From Holosporales bacterium (GTDB lineage Bacteria > Pseudomonadota > Alphaproteobacteria > BNTO01), in NCBI GenBank assembly GCA_031270515.1, contig JAISXM010000041.1:1-22809 (forward strand): DNA of 22,809 bases, in the 5' to 3' direction. The translations under genes were made by a program, and so were the position numbers. Below the pieces are notes generated by a model, which was not told the DNA's origin, did not search any database, and saw nothing but the letters and a program-made list of their open reading frames with translations. Positions 14,877-21,745 of the stretch are shown here, piece after piece. How positions within the stretch are numbered: the first letter of the stretch is position 1; the number at the start of each line of letters is the position of its first letter.

Positions 14877-15455
14877 ATGCAAACGAACAAAAAATATTAC
14901 AAAAAAACTCATTCTCATATTCGAAGAGCCGCTAAGCAGACATTATTACTGCTTACATTTGCAAGCGCGACTGCTAATGCGAGCGATGATATTGTTATAA
15001 ATGGCAGACACTATTCAGTGCAAAACGACACAAATGCAGAAGGTCTATTCCCAACCGTGATCCCATATCAAGGGCAAAGGCTGGGACAGTCAGAATACCT
15101 TACGGAAGAAGGTCTATTCCCAACCGTGATCCCATACCAAGGGCAAAGTCTGGGACAGCCAGAATACCTTACGGACAGTTTTTTTGCAAACGCGAGGACA
15201 GTGCAACCTGTGGTCCATTCGTACAACATGTCTGCATACGGTCCATACGGTCCATACGGTCAGTACAACTTGCCTGCATACGGTCAGTACAACTTGTCTG
15301 CAGTCCACCAAGACAACTTGCCTAAAGACTATTCGGACCAATCATCAGATGAAGATCTGCTAGGTCAGAACGGCTGTCAGAACATGTGGATTACAGAAGA
15401 TCGAGACCTGTGGCCGGAAGGTCAGAACCCATCGCAAGAAGAAGATCAGGGCTAG
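14877..15455 (+). CDS. small secreted repeat protein of unknown function
   Basis: 192 residues. The signal peptide (IRRAAKQTLLLLTFASATAN, cleavage near ANA/SDD) closely resembles that of the two LRR proteins (IRQTFLLSIFASVAANA). The mature part holds two 23-residue direct repeats, EGLFPTVIPYQGQ followed by (R/S)LGQ(S/P)EYLT. A YGPYGPYGQYNLPAYGQYNL low-complexity segment and an acidic Asp/Glu/Gln-rich tail (DQSSDEDLL) follow. There is a GAAGGAT ribosome site. No known domain was recognised. Probably exported; the Tyr/Gly/Pro composition suggests a disordered or adhesive surface protein, but this is speculative. Confidence 0.7.
   Translation: MQTNKKYYKKTHSHIRRAAKQTLLLLTFASATANASDDIVINGRHYSVQNDTNAEGLFPTVIPYQGQRLGQSEYLTEEGLFPTVIPYQGQSLGQPEYLTDSFFANARTVQPVVHSYNMSAYGPYGPYGQYNLPAYGQYNLSAVHQDNLPKDYSDQSSDEDLLGQNGCQNMWITEDRDLWPEGQNPSQEEDQG
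15039..15176 (+). repeat. two 69-bp in-frame tandem repeats
   Basis: Copies at 15039-15107 and 15108-15176 both encode EGLFPTVIPYQGQ.LGQ.EYLT and differ at only a few bases. This is a recent duplication within the secreted-protein gene. Confidence 0.9.
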
Positions 15456-15571
15456 TTGGTTGATATGGAGACCCGGTGTATACTTAACCCACAGGACAAA
15501 CGATTGAATAAAGTCTAAAACAATATATTATTACGAGCACGTTATTATCGACACATTATGATTGGCATATT

Positions 15572-16426
15572 ATGACTAACACACACGAATACTCAAAAAT
15601 GGATTCCCCTAATTCGGATTATTCCGCACATCCCGCACATCCCGCACATCCTGTAATCGACTCTCACTGTCACTTGGATTCATTCGACGACCTGAACGCA
15701 GTCATTGAGCGCGCCAAGCTCAACAACGTCAGCAAAATCGTAACCATCGGCACCCAAATTAACGACTATGCGCGCCTGCGGGCGATATGCGAACAATATG
15801 CGGACCGCTGCTACATGACAATCGGCGTCCATCCCGACAACGTCTCAACGCTTGACGAACGCACATTAGAAGAAACGTTCGCGCACATAACCGACGACAG
15901 AGTCATAGGCATAGGAGAAATAGGCCTAGACTACAGGGAACATCCAGACATTGACGTCAAAACATGCCAGCAAAAAGCGTTCGAATCCCAGCTCTCCATT
16001 GCTCAGACTCACAGAAAGCCGGTCTACATACACACACGCAACGCAATCGCTGACACAATAGAGATCGCGTCCCGCTTTCCAGACGTCCGCGGAGTGTTTC
16101 ATTGCTTTTGCGAAGGGCTTGATATCGCTCGCAAAGTCCTGGACCTGGGGTACTGCATCTCTCTGTCGGGGATTGTGACATTCCGGAACGCACCACTTGT
16201 GCATGACATTGCGAGGTTTGTGCCTCTGGATCGGCTGCTGGTTGAGACGGACGCTCCATACCTCGCGCCATCCCCCCACCGCGGCAAGCGCAACGAGCCC
16301 GCATATGTGCGACTCGTCGCTGAGGGCATAGCGAACCTGCGCGGGGTTCCTTCTGACGTGATATGTGAGCAAACTACGGCGAATTTTTACGAGCTGTTTC
16401 CGCTTGCACAGAACTATAGCCAATGA
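15572..16426 (+). CDS. tatD: TatD-family metal-dependent hydrolase/DNase
   Basis: TatD proteins are TIM-barrel, metal-dependent 3'-5' deoxyribonucleases implicated in DNA fragmentation and oxidative-damage repair. All metal ligands are visible: H32 and H34 (DSHCHLD), E116 (GIGEIGLDY), H154 (VYIHTRNA), H177 (GVFHCFCE) and D227 (VETDAPYLAP). The length, 284 residues, is slightly over the usual 260 because of an N-terminal extension that includes a three-unit AHP repeat (19-27) just before the first metal motif. No strong ribosome site precedes ATG 15572. The in-frame ATG 15599 is an alternative start, but both leave the AHP repeat in the protein. Convergent with ruvB. Confidence 0.93.
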   Translation: MTNTHEYSKMDSPNSDYSAHPAHPAHPVIDSHCHLDSFDDLNAVIERAKLNNVSKIVTIGTQINDYARLRAICEQYADRCYMTIGVHPDNVSTLDERTLEETFAHITDDRVIGIGEIGLDYREHPDIDVKTCQQKAFESQLSIAQTHRKPVYIHTRNAIADTIEIASRFPDVRGVFHCFCEGLDIARKVLDLGYCISLSGIVTFRNAPLVHDIARFVPLDRLLVETDAPYLAPSPHRGKRNEPAYVRLVAEGIANLRGVPSDVICEQTTANFYELFPLAQNYSQ

Positions 16427-16516
16427 CACCTGCGTTCCCGCATTTAATTATACTCAACACATCGCTAATGCTAGAAAAGCTATCAGGAAACGAGTTGTGA
16501 TTGCCTATAGTGGTAG

Positions 16517-17560
16517 TTATTCCCATTCCGTATTATCTTGCGCCCCACCATCCCCTTTCTGCTCCATATGCAAATGCTGGTACGCGACCCCCGTCAGAAC
16601 GCGCCCACGTGCCGTTCTCTGTATAAACCCCTGCTGCAGCAGATACGGCTCAATCACGTCCTCCACAGTGTCTCTGTCCTCTGCCATAGCCGCCGCGAGC
16701 GTCTCTATCCCCGCCGGGCCGCCCTTGTAGTACTCGGCCAATATTCGCAGATATTTCACATCCTGCGCATCCAAACCCAGCGCATCCACAGACAGCTGCT
16801 CCAGCGCCTTTTGCGCGATGTCGTATGTCACAGTGGCCCGCTCCCTCTTGCTCCAGACGCTAGCGAAGTCGCGCACCCTCCGCAGCAATCGGCCGGCGAT
16901 CCTTGGCGTGCCGCGCGCCCTTTTGGCGATCTCGTTGGCGCCGTCATCTTCTATGTTTACATTCAGGATGCGCGCCGCCCTTTTTACAATGCGGGCCAAA
17001 TCCGCGGTATCATAAAACTGCAGCCCCAAGGGTATGCCAAATCGCTCCCGCAGCGGTTGCGCCAGCAGCCCCGCGCGAGTCGTTGCGCCGACAAGAGTGA
17101 ATGGAGGCAAATCCAAGCGCAGAGACTTTGCTGCGGGACCTTCGCCAATCATAATGTCGATTTTAAAGTCCTCCATGGCGGAATACAGCGTCTCTTCCAC
17201 GGATGGGTTCAACCTGTGGATCTCATCGATAAAGAACACGCTGCGCGGGGAGAGGTTCGTCAAAATTGCAGCAAGATCTCCGGCTTTTGCAAGTATTGGA
17301 CCCGACGTTGCTCGAAACTCCACACCAAGCTCGTTCGCGATTACCTGTGCGAGTGTGGTCTTCCCCAGACCAGGCGGACCAAACAAAAGCGTGTGGTCCA
17401 ACGCCTCTCCCCGTTGACGAGCAGCTGTAATGAATACAGACAAATTCGCCAACACTTGCGTTTGCCCAGTAAATTCCTCCAGGGTCCGCGGACGTACCGA
17501 GACTTCGAACTGCGCTTCACCTTCTGAAGCACAGACATCGCTTACTATGCGAAGAGACAT
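16517..17560 (-). CDS. ruvB: Holliday junction branch migration DNA helicase RuvB
   Basis: Hexameric AAA+ motor that works with RuvA, and with RuvC for resolution, in recombinational repair. The 347 residues match the family. Walker A GPPGLGKT (61-68), Walker B DEIH (112-115), sensor/GATTRAG (158-164) and the arginine-finger region PLRERFG (169-175) are all intact. The C-terminal winged helix contains GPAGIETLAAAM and IEPYLLQQGFIQRTARGR. ATG at 17560 has GGTGA six bases upstream on the minus strand. ruvA and ruvC are not adjacent, unlike in many bacteria; an inverted-repeat element begins 22 bases upstream of the start. Confidence 0.97.
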   Translation of the reverse strand: MSLRIVSDVCASEGEAQFEVSVRPRTLEEFTGQTQVLANLSVFITAARQRGEALDHTLLFGPPGLGKTTLAQVIANELGVEFRATSGPILAKAGDLAAILTNLSPRSVFFIDEIHRLNPSVEETLYSAMEDFKIDIMIGEGPAAKSLRLDLPPFTLVGATTRAGLLAQPLRERFGIPLGLQFYDTADLARIVKRAARILNVNIEDDGANEIAKRARGTPRIAGRLLRRVRDFASVWSKRERATVTYDIAQKALEQLSVDALGLDAQDVKYLRILAEYYKGGPAGIETLAAAMAEDRDTVEDVIEPYLLQQGFIQRTARGRVLTGVAYQHLHMEQKGDGGAQDNTEWE

Positions 17561-17582
17561 GTGTCACCGTTTGTTTTCTTGT

Positions 17583-17708
17583 TGTACCCACTCACAAAAA
17601 GTTTATCAGTTCGTCGTTTCGAAGCCAAAGCTTGAGCAGTACGTCTAGTACAGCTCGGCGCTTGGCCTTCGAAACTCCTGCTGCGAACTCTTTTTGTGAG
17701 TGGGTATA
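17583..17708. mobile_element. 126-bp inverted-repeat element C, cassette-free scaffold
   Basis: Arms TACCCACTCACAAAAAG and CTTTTTGTGAGTGGGTA pair perfectly. TTTCGAAG and CTTCGAAA, and the apex GAGCAGTAC / GTACAGCTC, continue the inverted symmetry almost throughout. Unlike elements A and B it has no inserted palindromic cassette, so it shows the basic scaffold. It sits upstream of ruvB and downstream of rsmE, in an otherwise featureless gap. Confidence 0.85.
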
Positions 17709-17800
17709 GATATCCTGCACACAGAGTGTACGATGAAAATAGTGTTGATCAAAACACAAAAATATCCATTAACCTTTTCGCTGTATTGCAAATATCAAAT

Positions 17801-17851
17801 ACAGCCCTATAACAGGCGACTAAGCTACAGCCCTACAACAGGCGACTAAGC
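17801..17851 (-). repeat. 26-bp tandem duplication at the rsmE stop codon
   Basis: ACAGCCCTA.AACAGGCGACT and the following bases occur at 17801-17825 and again at 17827-17851. The duplicated piece contains the last codons and the stop of rsmE, leaving a silent second copy of the gene end downstream. Confidence 0.7.
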
Positions 17852-18732
17852 GCACAAATCGCGGCAGTTTCGCTGCGCAGTATATTTTCCCCAAGCGAAA
17901 CCGGAGTCGCGTGCCGGGCAAGCAAATCGCGCTCCTCAGGAGTAAACCCGCCCTCGGGTCCGATAATCACACCGACAGAATCATCGCCTTTGAATGACAA
18001 GAGCGGCGCCGACTCACACCGCTCAAGCGCAGCAAACCAGCGGATGTGCCCCCAAGGACGCGCCCTCGCATCCTCCAGCCGAGTAGAACCATTATCCCCA
18101 AGAAGCGCTCTCGCATCATCCAGCCGAGTCGAACCATTCTCCCCAGGAAGCGCACAATCATCCAGCCGAGTCGAACCATGATCCCCAGGATGCTCCCTCG
18201 CAAAATCCTCCAGGCGCACCGAATCATGAACAACGACAGGCACCGTCAGCCGATTACACTGCTCTGCGGCTTCGATTGCAACTTTCCTCAGTTTCGCAAC
18301 ATTCGCGCTATGCTGTGTGCGCTGCGACGAAAGCAACAGTATGTGACTAACGCCAAGCTCCGTCGCCTTTTCAACTACAAAGTGTGTCAAATGCGGCTTA
18401 ATTGGGCAAAACGCAAGCCAACGTTCGCGAGCGCCTTCAACGCACGCATCACTCGGCGCACGTGGCCCCCCTTCGGAAGCTGGGGTTGGTGGCAGGCGCA
18501 CACAATTTGCGGGACGCAAATATGCAGAGCTCTTGTCCACGCGAATAGTTGCCTCATATTCGCCCATATGTTCGTTAAATATGTAAATCCGATCAAAATT
18601 ACTTACCCTCATCACGTGAATAAGGTAGTGCGATTGCTCAGGGGACGCGGGCACCTCTTTGCCCGTGGAAAATGTGCAAACGTAAATCCGAATATGCGTT
18701 TGCTTAGAACTTGTCAAATCATTGCGACGCAT
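17833..18732 (-). CDS. rsmE: 16S rRNA m3U1498 methyltransferase RsmE
   Basis: SPOUT-fold enzyme that methylates U1498 of 16S rRNA using SAM. The diagnostic motifs are present: FVVEKATELGV (118-128), EQCNRL.VP (157-165), GVIIGPEGGFTPEE (254-267) and SLGENILRSETAAI (279-292). At 299 residues it is about 50 longer than usual. The extra length is at 183-225, where a GDNGSTRLDDARAL-like unit is tandemly repeated, and at about 82-103. Both insertions lie outside the SAM-binding knot. ATG 18732 lies three bases after the stop of the MotA-like gene, so translation is probably coupled; it has no clear ribosome site of its own. Confidence 0.93.
   Translation of the reverse strand: MRRNDLTSSKQTHIRIYVCTFSTGKEVPASPEQSHYLIHVMRVSNFDRIYIFNEHMGEYEATIRVDKSSAYLRPANCVRLPPTPASEGGPRAPSDACVEGARERWLAFCPIKPHLTHFVVEKATELGVSHILLLSSQRTQHSANVAKLRKVAIEAAEQCNRLTVPVVVHDSVRLEDFAREHPGDHGSTRLDDCALPGENGSTRLDDARALLGDNGSTRLEDARARPWGHIRWFAALERCESAPLLSFKGDDSVGVIIGPEGGFTPEERDLLARHATPVSLGENILRSETAAICALSRLL
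18058..18186 (-). repeat. in-frame repeat expansion inside rsmE
   Basis: Three to four units, coding for variants of GDHGSTRLDDCALP, GENGSTRLDDARALL and GDNGSTRLEDARARP, derived from a VRLEDFAREHP-like segment. On the plus strand the recurrent core is ATCCAGCCGAGTCGAACCAT. Confidence 0.85.
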
Positions 18733-18735
18733 TAT

Positions 18736-19902
18736 TTATGAACTTGCGGCTTCACGAACAACATTCGCAACCTCTTCCTCTTCAGCCGGCTCGCTCAGCA
18801 TCGATATCATGCGCGCCACCATCCTGATTTCGCTAGCAAGTTCCTTCCCCAGCTGCTGACGCCCCAGCGCCTGCTCATCCAGCAGCTGATCCAGCTTCGC
18901 CTGCTCCAGCTTATTGCGCACGACCTGCCCATCGCTGTAGTTTTGCAAATTTACGTTCGTCTCTTTTACATTGTGGACCAACTCCGAAATCGACGCACAC
19001 AACACGCCAATATCGCCCTGGTGTGCCGTGAAATTGGCCGTCAGCTCAGACAATGTCCTTGCCATGTTTTGCCACGTATTATTTGCCTTGGCTCGGCTAT
19101 CTTCAATTTGATTCAAACGCCCCTCAAACGTACTTAAAGCTTCTGCCGTCTGTTCTAATAAAGCTAAAATATACGCAGGGCCGTTATTCGCGAAATTAAC
19201 AGGTTTTGACTTCGCAAACGCAAGTAAATCACTTTCGATCATGTCGTAAAAATCTTTCTCGACTTTTCCTTGTTGCAAATCCAAGAACCCGAGAATCATT
19301 GAACCAATTAGCCCAAAAATAGAGGAACTAAACGCCACCCCCATCCCAGCAAGCGGCGACTGTATCGTTGCCTTGAGCTGCCGGAACAAGTCCGTTGATA
19401 CGCTCCCGTCCATGGACAGCCGACTGAGCGACCCGGTAATGGACCCGATCGTCTGGGTGAGCCCCCAAAACGTGCCCAGCAACCCCAGCAACACCAGCAC
19501 ACCAATGGTGTACCTGCTGACGGTGTGACGCTCACCAAGCTTGCGCTCTAAACTGAACAGCATGTGCTGCGTCTCATCCGGTGAAAACGAGGACTTTAAC
19601 GTGCCATCCGCAGTCGTCACAATGGGGCTGAGCAAATTAGAGTACACGTCATTGCGCAAAACCTGCGCGGTCGAAGACGAGATGTGCGACTTTATGCTTT
19701 GCCAAAATCTTTTATCCGAAGATATTTGCCGAACGTGCATAAACGGACCAACCATGCCAGCAATAAACGTAAGCAATATGAGTAAATTTATTACTGGACT
19801 GTACATAAAAATGGGAAAAAGACCCTTTATCCCAAGCCCAACAGCGACGACAAGAGCGCCAATAACGGCCATCATTCTTGCTTTTACAAGTTTTTCAGAC
19901 AT
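18736..19902 (-). CDS. MotA/TolQ/ExbB-like proton channel protein
   Basis: 388 residues from ATG 19902; the frame is open from TTG 19923, which would add seven residues. Four membrane segments (about 11-29, 36-55, 132-152, 187-208) include the family signatures GLLGTFWGLTQTIGSI and GMGVAFSSSIFGLIGSMILG. A long helical cytoplasmic tail (about 210-388) follows. This arrangement, including FSSSIFGL..S..LGFLDLQ, is typical of alphaproteobacterial MotA-like proteins normally paired with a MotB/OmpA-type peptidoglycan-binding partner. Here no partner is adjacent; rsmE follows directly. A role in proton-driven envelope work is likely; flagellar function cannot be claimed since no other flagellar gene is present. 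Confidence 0.82.
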   Translation of the reverse strand: MSEKLVKARMMAVIGALVVAVGLGIKGLFPIFMYSPVINLLILLTFIAGMVGPFMHVRQISSDKRFWQSIKSHISSSTAQVLRNDVYSNLLSPIVTTADGTLKSSFSPDETQHMLFSLERKLGERHTVSRYTIGVLVLLGLLGTFWGLTQTIGSITGSLSRLSMDGSVSTDLFRQLKATIQSPLAGMGVAFSSSIFGLIGSMILGFLDLQQGKVEKDFYDMIESDLLAFAKSKPVNFANNGPAYILALLEQTAEALSTFEGRLNQIEDSRAKANNTWQNMARTLSELTANFTAHQGDIGVLCASISELVHNVKETNVNLQNYSDGQVVRNKLEQAKLDQLLDEQALGRQQLGKELASEIRMVARMISMLSEPAEEEEVANVVREAASS

Positions 19903-19970
19903 GTTTTTTACGACCAAACCCAATTCATATGTAACGCTAACATAAAAATCGGCACGGATATATACCGAGT

Positions 19971-20052
19971 ACCCAGAACAAACAATTTGAAACTCGTTGT
20001 ATTATAAGGTTTAGGTGAGGAGAAAAATTCAAATTGTTTTTATGGGCAGGTC
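19971..20052 (+). repeat. inverted-repeat element, second family, copy 2
   Basis: Left arm AACAAACAATTTGAA and right arm TTCAAATTGTTTTTATGGGC surround the same centre as the 5998-6082 copy (ATAAGGTTTAGGTGAGGA). It lies between the divergent MotA-like gene and the gene at 20166. Confidence 0.65.
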
Positions 20053-20110
20053 TACAGACCTAATCGCGAAGACATTGAGTATTATTACGGCGGCAGTTGT
20101 AACATAACAG

Positions 20111-20139
20111 TTGCTTGTTATCGTGTATTGCGATATAAT
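20111..20139 (+). promoter_or_regulatory. promoter candidate of the 20166 gene
   Basis: A perfect TATAAT (20134-20139) stands 17 bases after TTGCTT (20111-20116). The expected start of transcription leaves a short leader with GGAAGA at 20151-20156, nine bases before ATG 20166. Confidence 0.55.
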
Positions 20140-20165
20140 CCGGGATATTTGGAAGAATGGTCCCC

Positions 20166-21725
20166 ATGGAAAATATTATGGTTGCAATGCGTTTGGTAAC
20201 TTGGCTCGTCCCGATTGTTTTAATATTTAATTTACACGCGTTTAAGTATGATGATTACTTTCAATACCATCATACAAAAATCATTAATGAATATCGGCTA
20301 GATGAAGCAGGATTCTCCCATAAATACGACTTCATCTTCGGAAGTGAAAGCCCCAGAGACGCGGCAAATAAACTAACCGCAATGTGCGACGAAAGCCACT
20401 ATGCCGCACTGATCGTGCTTAGTAAATTTGCGAAGAAGTTCGATACGCCTGAAGCACAGAAGCAACGTCGACGCGTTCGTGCCGTTTCTACTGATATAAT
20501 ACTTCGCTCTAGCACTGTAAGCGTCAACGCAACAGATTCGTATGTCGCTTTTCCTACGTTGGTGAAACAAATATTTATGTCAGAACAACGCACTGAAATA
20601 CCAGAAGCGCACACAACGACACCAGAGCTACTATCTACAGCACCAGAAGCGCTCTCTGCATCCTCAGAGCCCCTCGCTACAGCACAAGAAGCGCCCTTTA
20701 CAATAATTTACACCGAAGTCGTTGATGCATTTCATGACGCGGGTGTGCAATCGATTTTCGATTCTATGCTATCAAACGTAGACGAGGAAGAAATACGCTG
20801 CGCACCTGCGGACGCCCCGCCAGCATGTGTTAGAAGAGTGGCAGATGATTTTCAGCAAAATTCATTTGATGATGTAGGGGCCGAACACATGGCAGTGGAG
20901 ATGGCGAAGATCTTTAGTTCTGAATACTTAAGGTCTTTTCCTGAAGATGAAAGAGACGTGATCGGCAACTTAGATGCTGAAATACAAATGGCTGATCGAT
21001 TTTGCGACATAGGATCGCTTACTATACGAAGCAGTCGCCAATATGTTGCATTTACGCCGATCATTCAAATTGCGAATACGCTGTGTGATCTCGTGTATGA
21101 ACATGGACTCTGGAAGAATCTTTCAACAGATGAGACCACATTCACACATTTGTTACGCACGAGGCGAGAAGACATACCGTGCGTCGATTGGATCGTAGGG
21201 GAGGACGGATCCTATTTTAAGGAATTAGGGAGAACAGAAGGGGAAATAACACATACCATTTTTTATCCTGAAAGATTCGATATGCTTGGAGATATAAAGT
21301 ATACTCCATGCCCAGATGTATGTTTGGTGAGGGGAGATCCTTCGGGGGTGAATACAGAAGAAAATATATGCTTGACTGCATACCCAAGTTCAGCCCCTAG
21401 AATATTAAAAGTAATGCCCCCTGTTACGTTATGTAAATTGGGCCCCAGCAAATCAAGCGCTAATACAGGTGCACATATTGGACCTATGCTGCTTAATGTA
21501 AAGAGAAGCCTCCCATTCTTTCGCGGTTATTTCTGGAATGCGCGGTACACTTACGAAGATTGTGAGATATTTATTACCATAAATACTGACGGAAACCTCG
21601 ATAGCAACAATTACATATTTGACGAAATGGACCAGGCTTTGGAGAATGCTTTCCGCACAAAGGAACTCACTCCCCACGACTCTAGGATGAAGTTACGTAA
21701 TAACTATGTTTATCGAGGAGATTGA
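20166..21725 (+). CDS. secreted protein of unknown function
   Basis: Not recognised. ATG 20166 is preferred over ATG 20157 because GGAAGA (20151-20156) is properly spaced only for the former; this gives 519 residues. The start MRLVTWLVPIVLIFNLHAF looks like a signal peptide or membrane anchor. A Thr/Pro/Glu/Ala-rich stretch with imperfect repeats of about 8 residues (PELLSTAPEALSASSEPLAT) is found at roughly 150-180. The rest is mixed, with scattered Cys (for example YTPCPDVCLVRG) that could form disulfides if exported. No catalytic motif was seen. It is convergent with the LRR gene at 21746, 20 bases apart. Confidence 0.65.
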   Translation: MENIMVAMRLVTWLVPIVLIFNLHAFKYDDYFQYHHTKIINEYRLDEAGFSHKYDFIFGSESPRDAANKLTAMCDESHYAALIVLSKFAKKFDTPEAQKQRRRVRAVSTDIILRSSTVSVNATDSYVAFPTLVKQIFMSEQRTEIPEAHTTTPELLSTAPEALSASSEPLATAQEAPFTIIYTEVVDAFHDAGVQSIFDSMLSNVDEEEIRCAPADAPPACVRRVADDFQQNSFDDVGAEHMAVEMAKIFSSEYLRSFPEDERDVIGNLDAEIQMADRFCDIGSLTIRSSRQYVAFTPIIQIANTLCDLVYEHGLWKNLSTDETTFTHLLRTRREDIPCVDWIVGEDGSYFKELGRTEGEITHTIFYPERFDMLGDIKYTPCPDVCLVRGDPSGVNTEENICLTAYPSSAPRILKVMPPVTLCKLGPSKSSANTGAHIGPMLLNVKRSLPFFRGYFWNARYTYEDCEIFITINTDGNLDSNNYIFDEMDQALENAFRTKELTPHDSRMKLRNNYVYRGD

Positions 21726-21745
21726 GGTTGAAACCCGTTGCGGAG

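Noticed and set aside
16538..17527. Long open frame (329 codons) on the plus strand
   Set aside because: It is fully antisense to ruvB, which has every family motif; the antisense product has no recognisable features.
18046..18741. 231-codon open frame on the plus strand
   Set aside because: It is antisense to rsmE, and its repeats (ILQPSRTI type) are the reverse reading of the rsmE internal repeat.
18736..19902. Reading the MotA-like protein as ZorA of a Zorya defence system
   Set aside because: ZorA also has a MotA-like core and a long tail, but no ZorB (OmpA-like) or ZorC/D/E gene is adjacent, and the motifs fit ordinary alphaproteobacterial MotA-like proteins.
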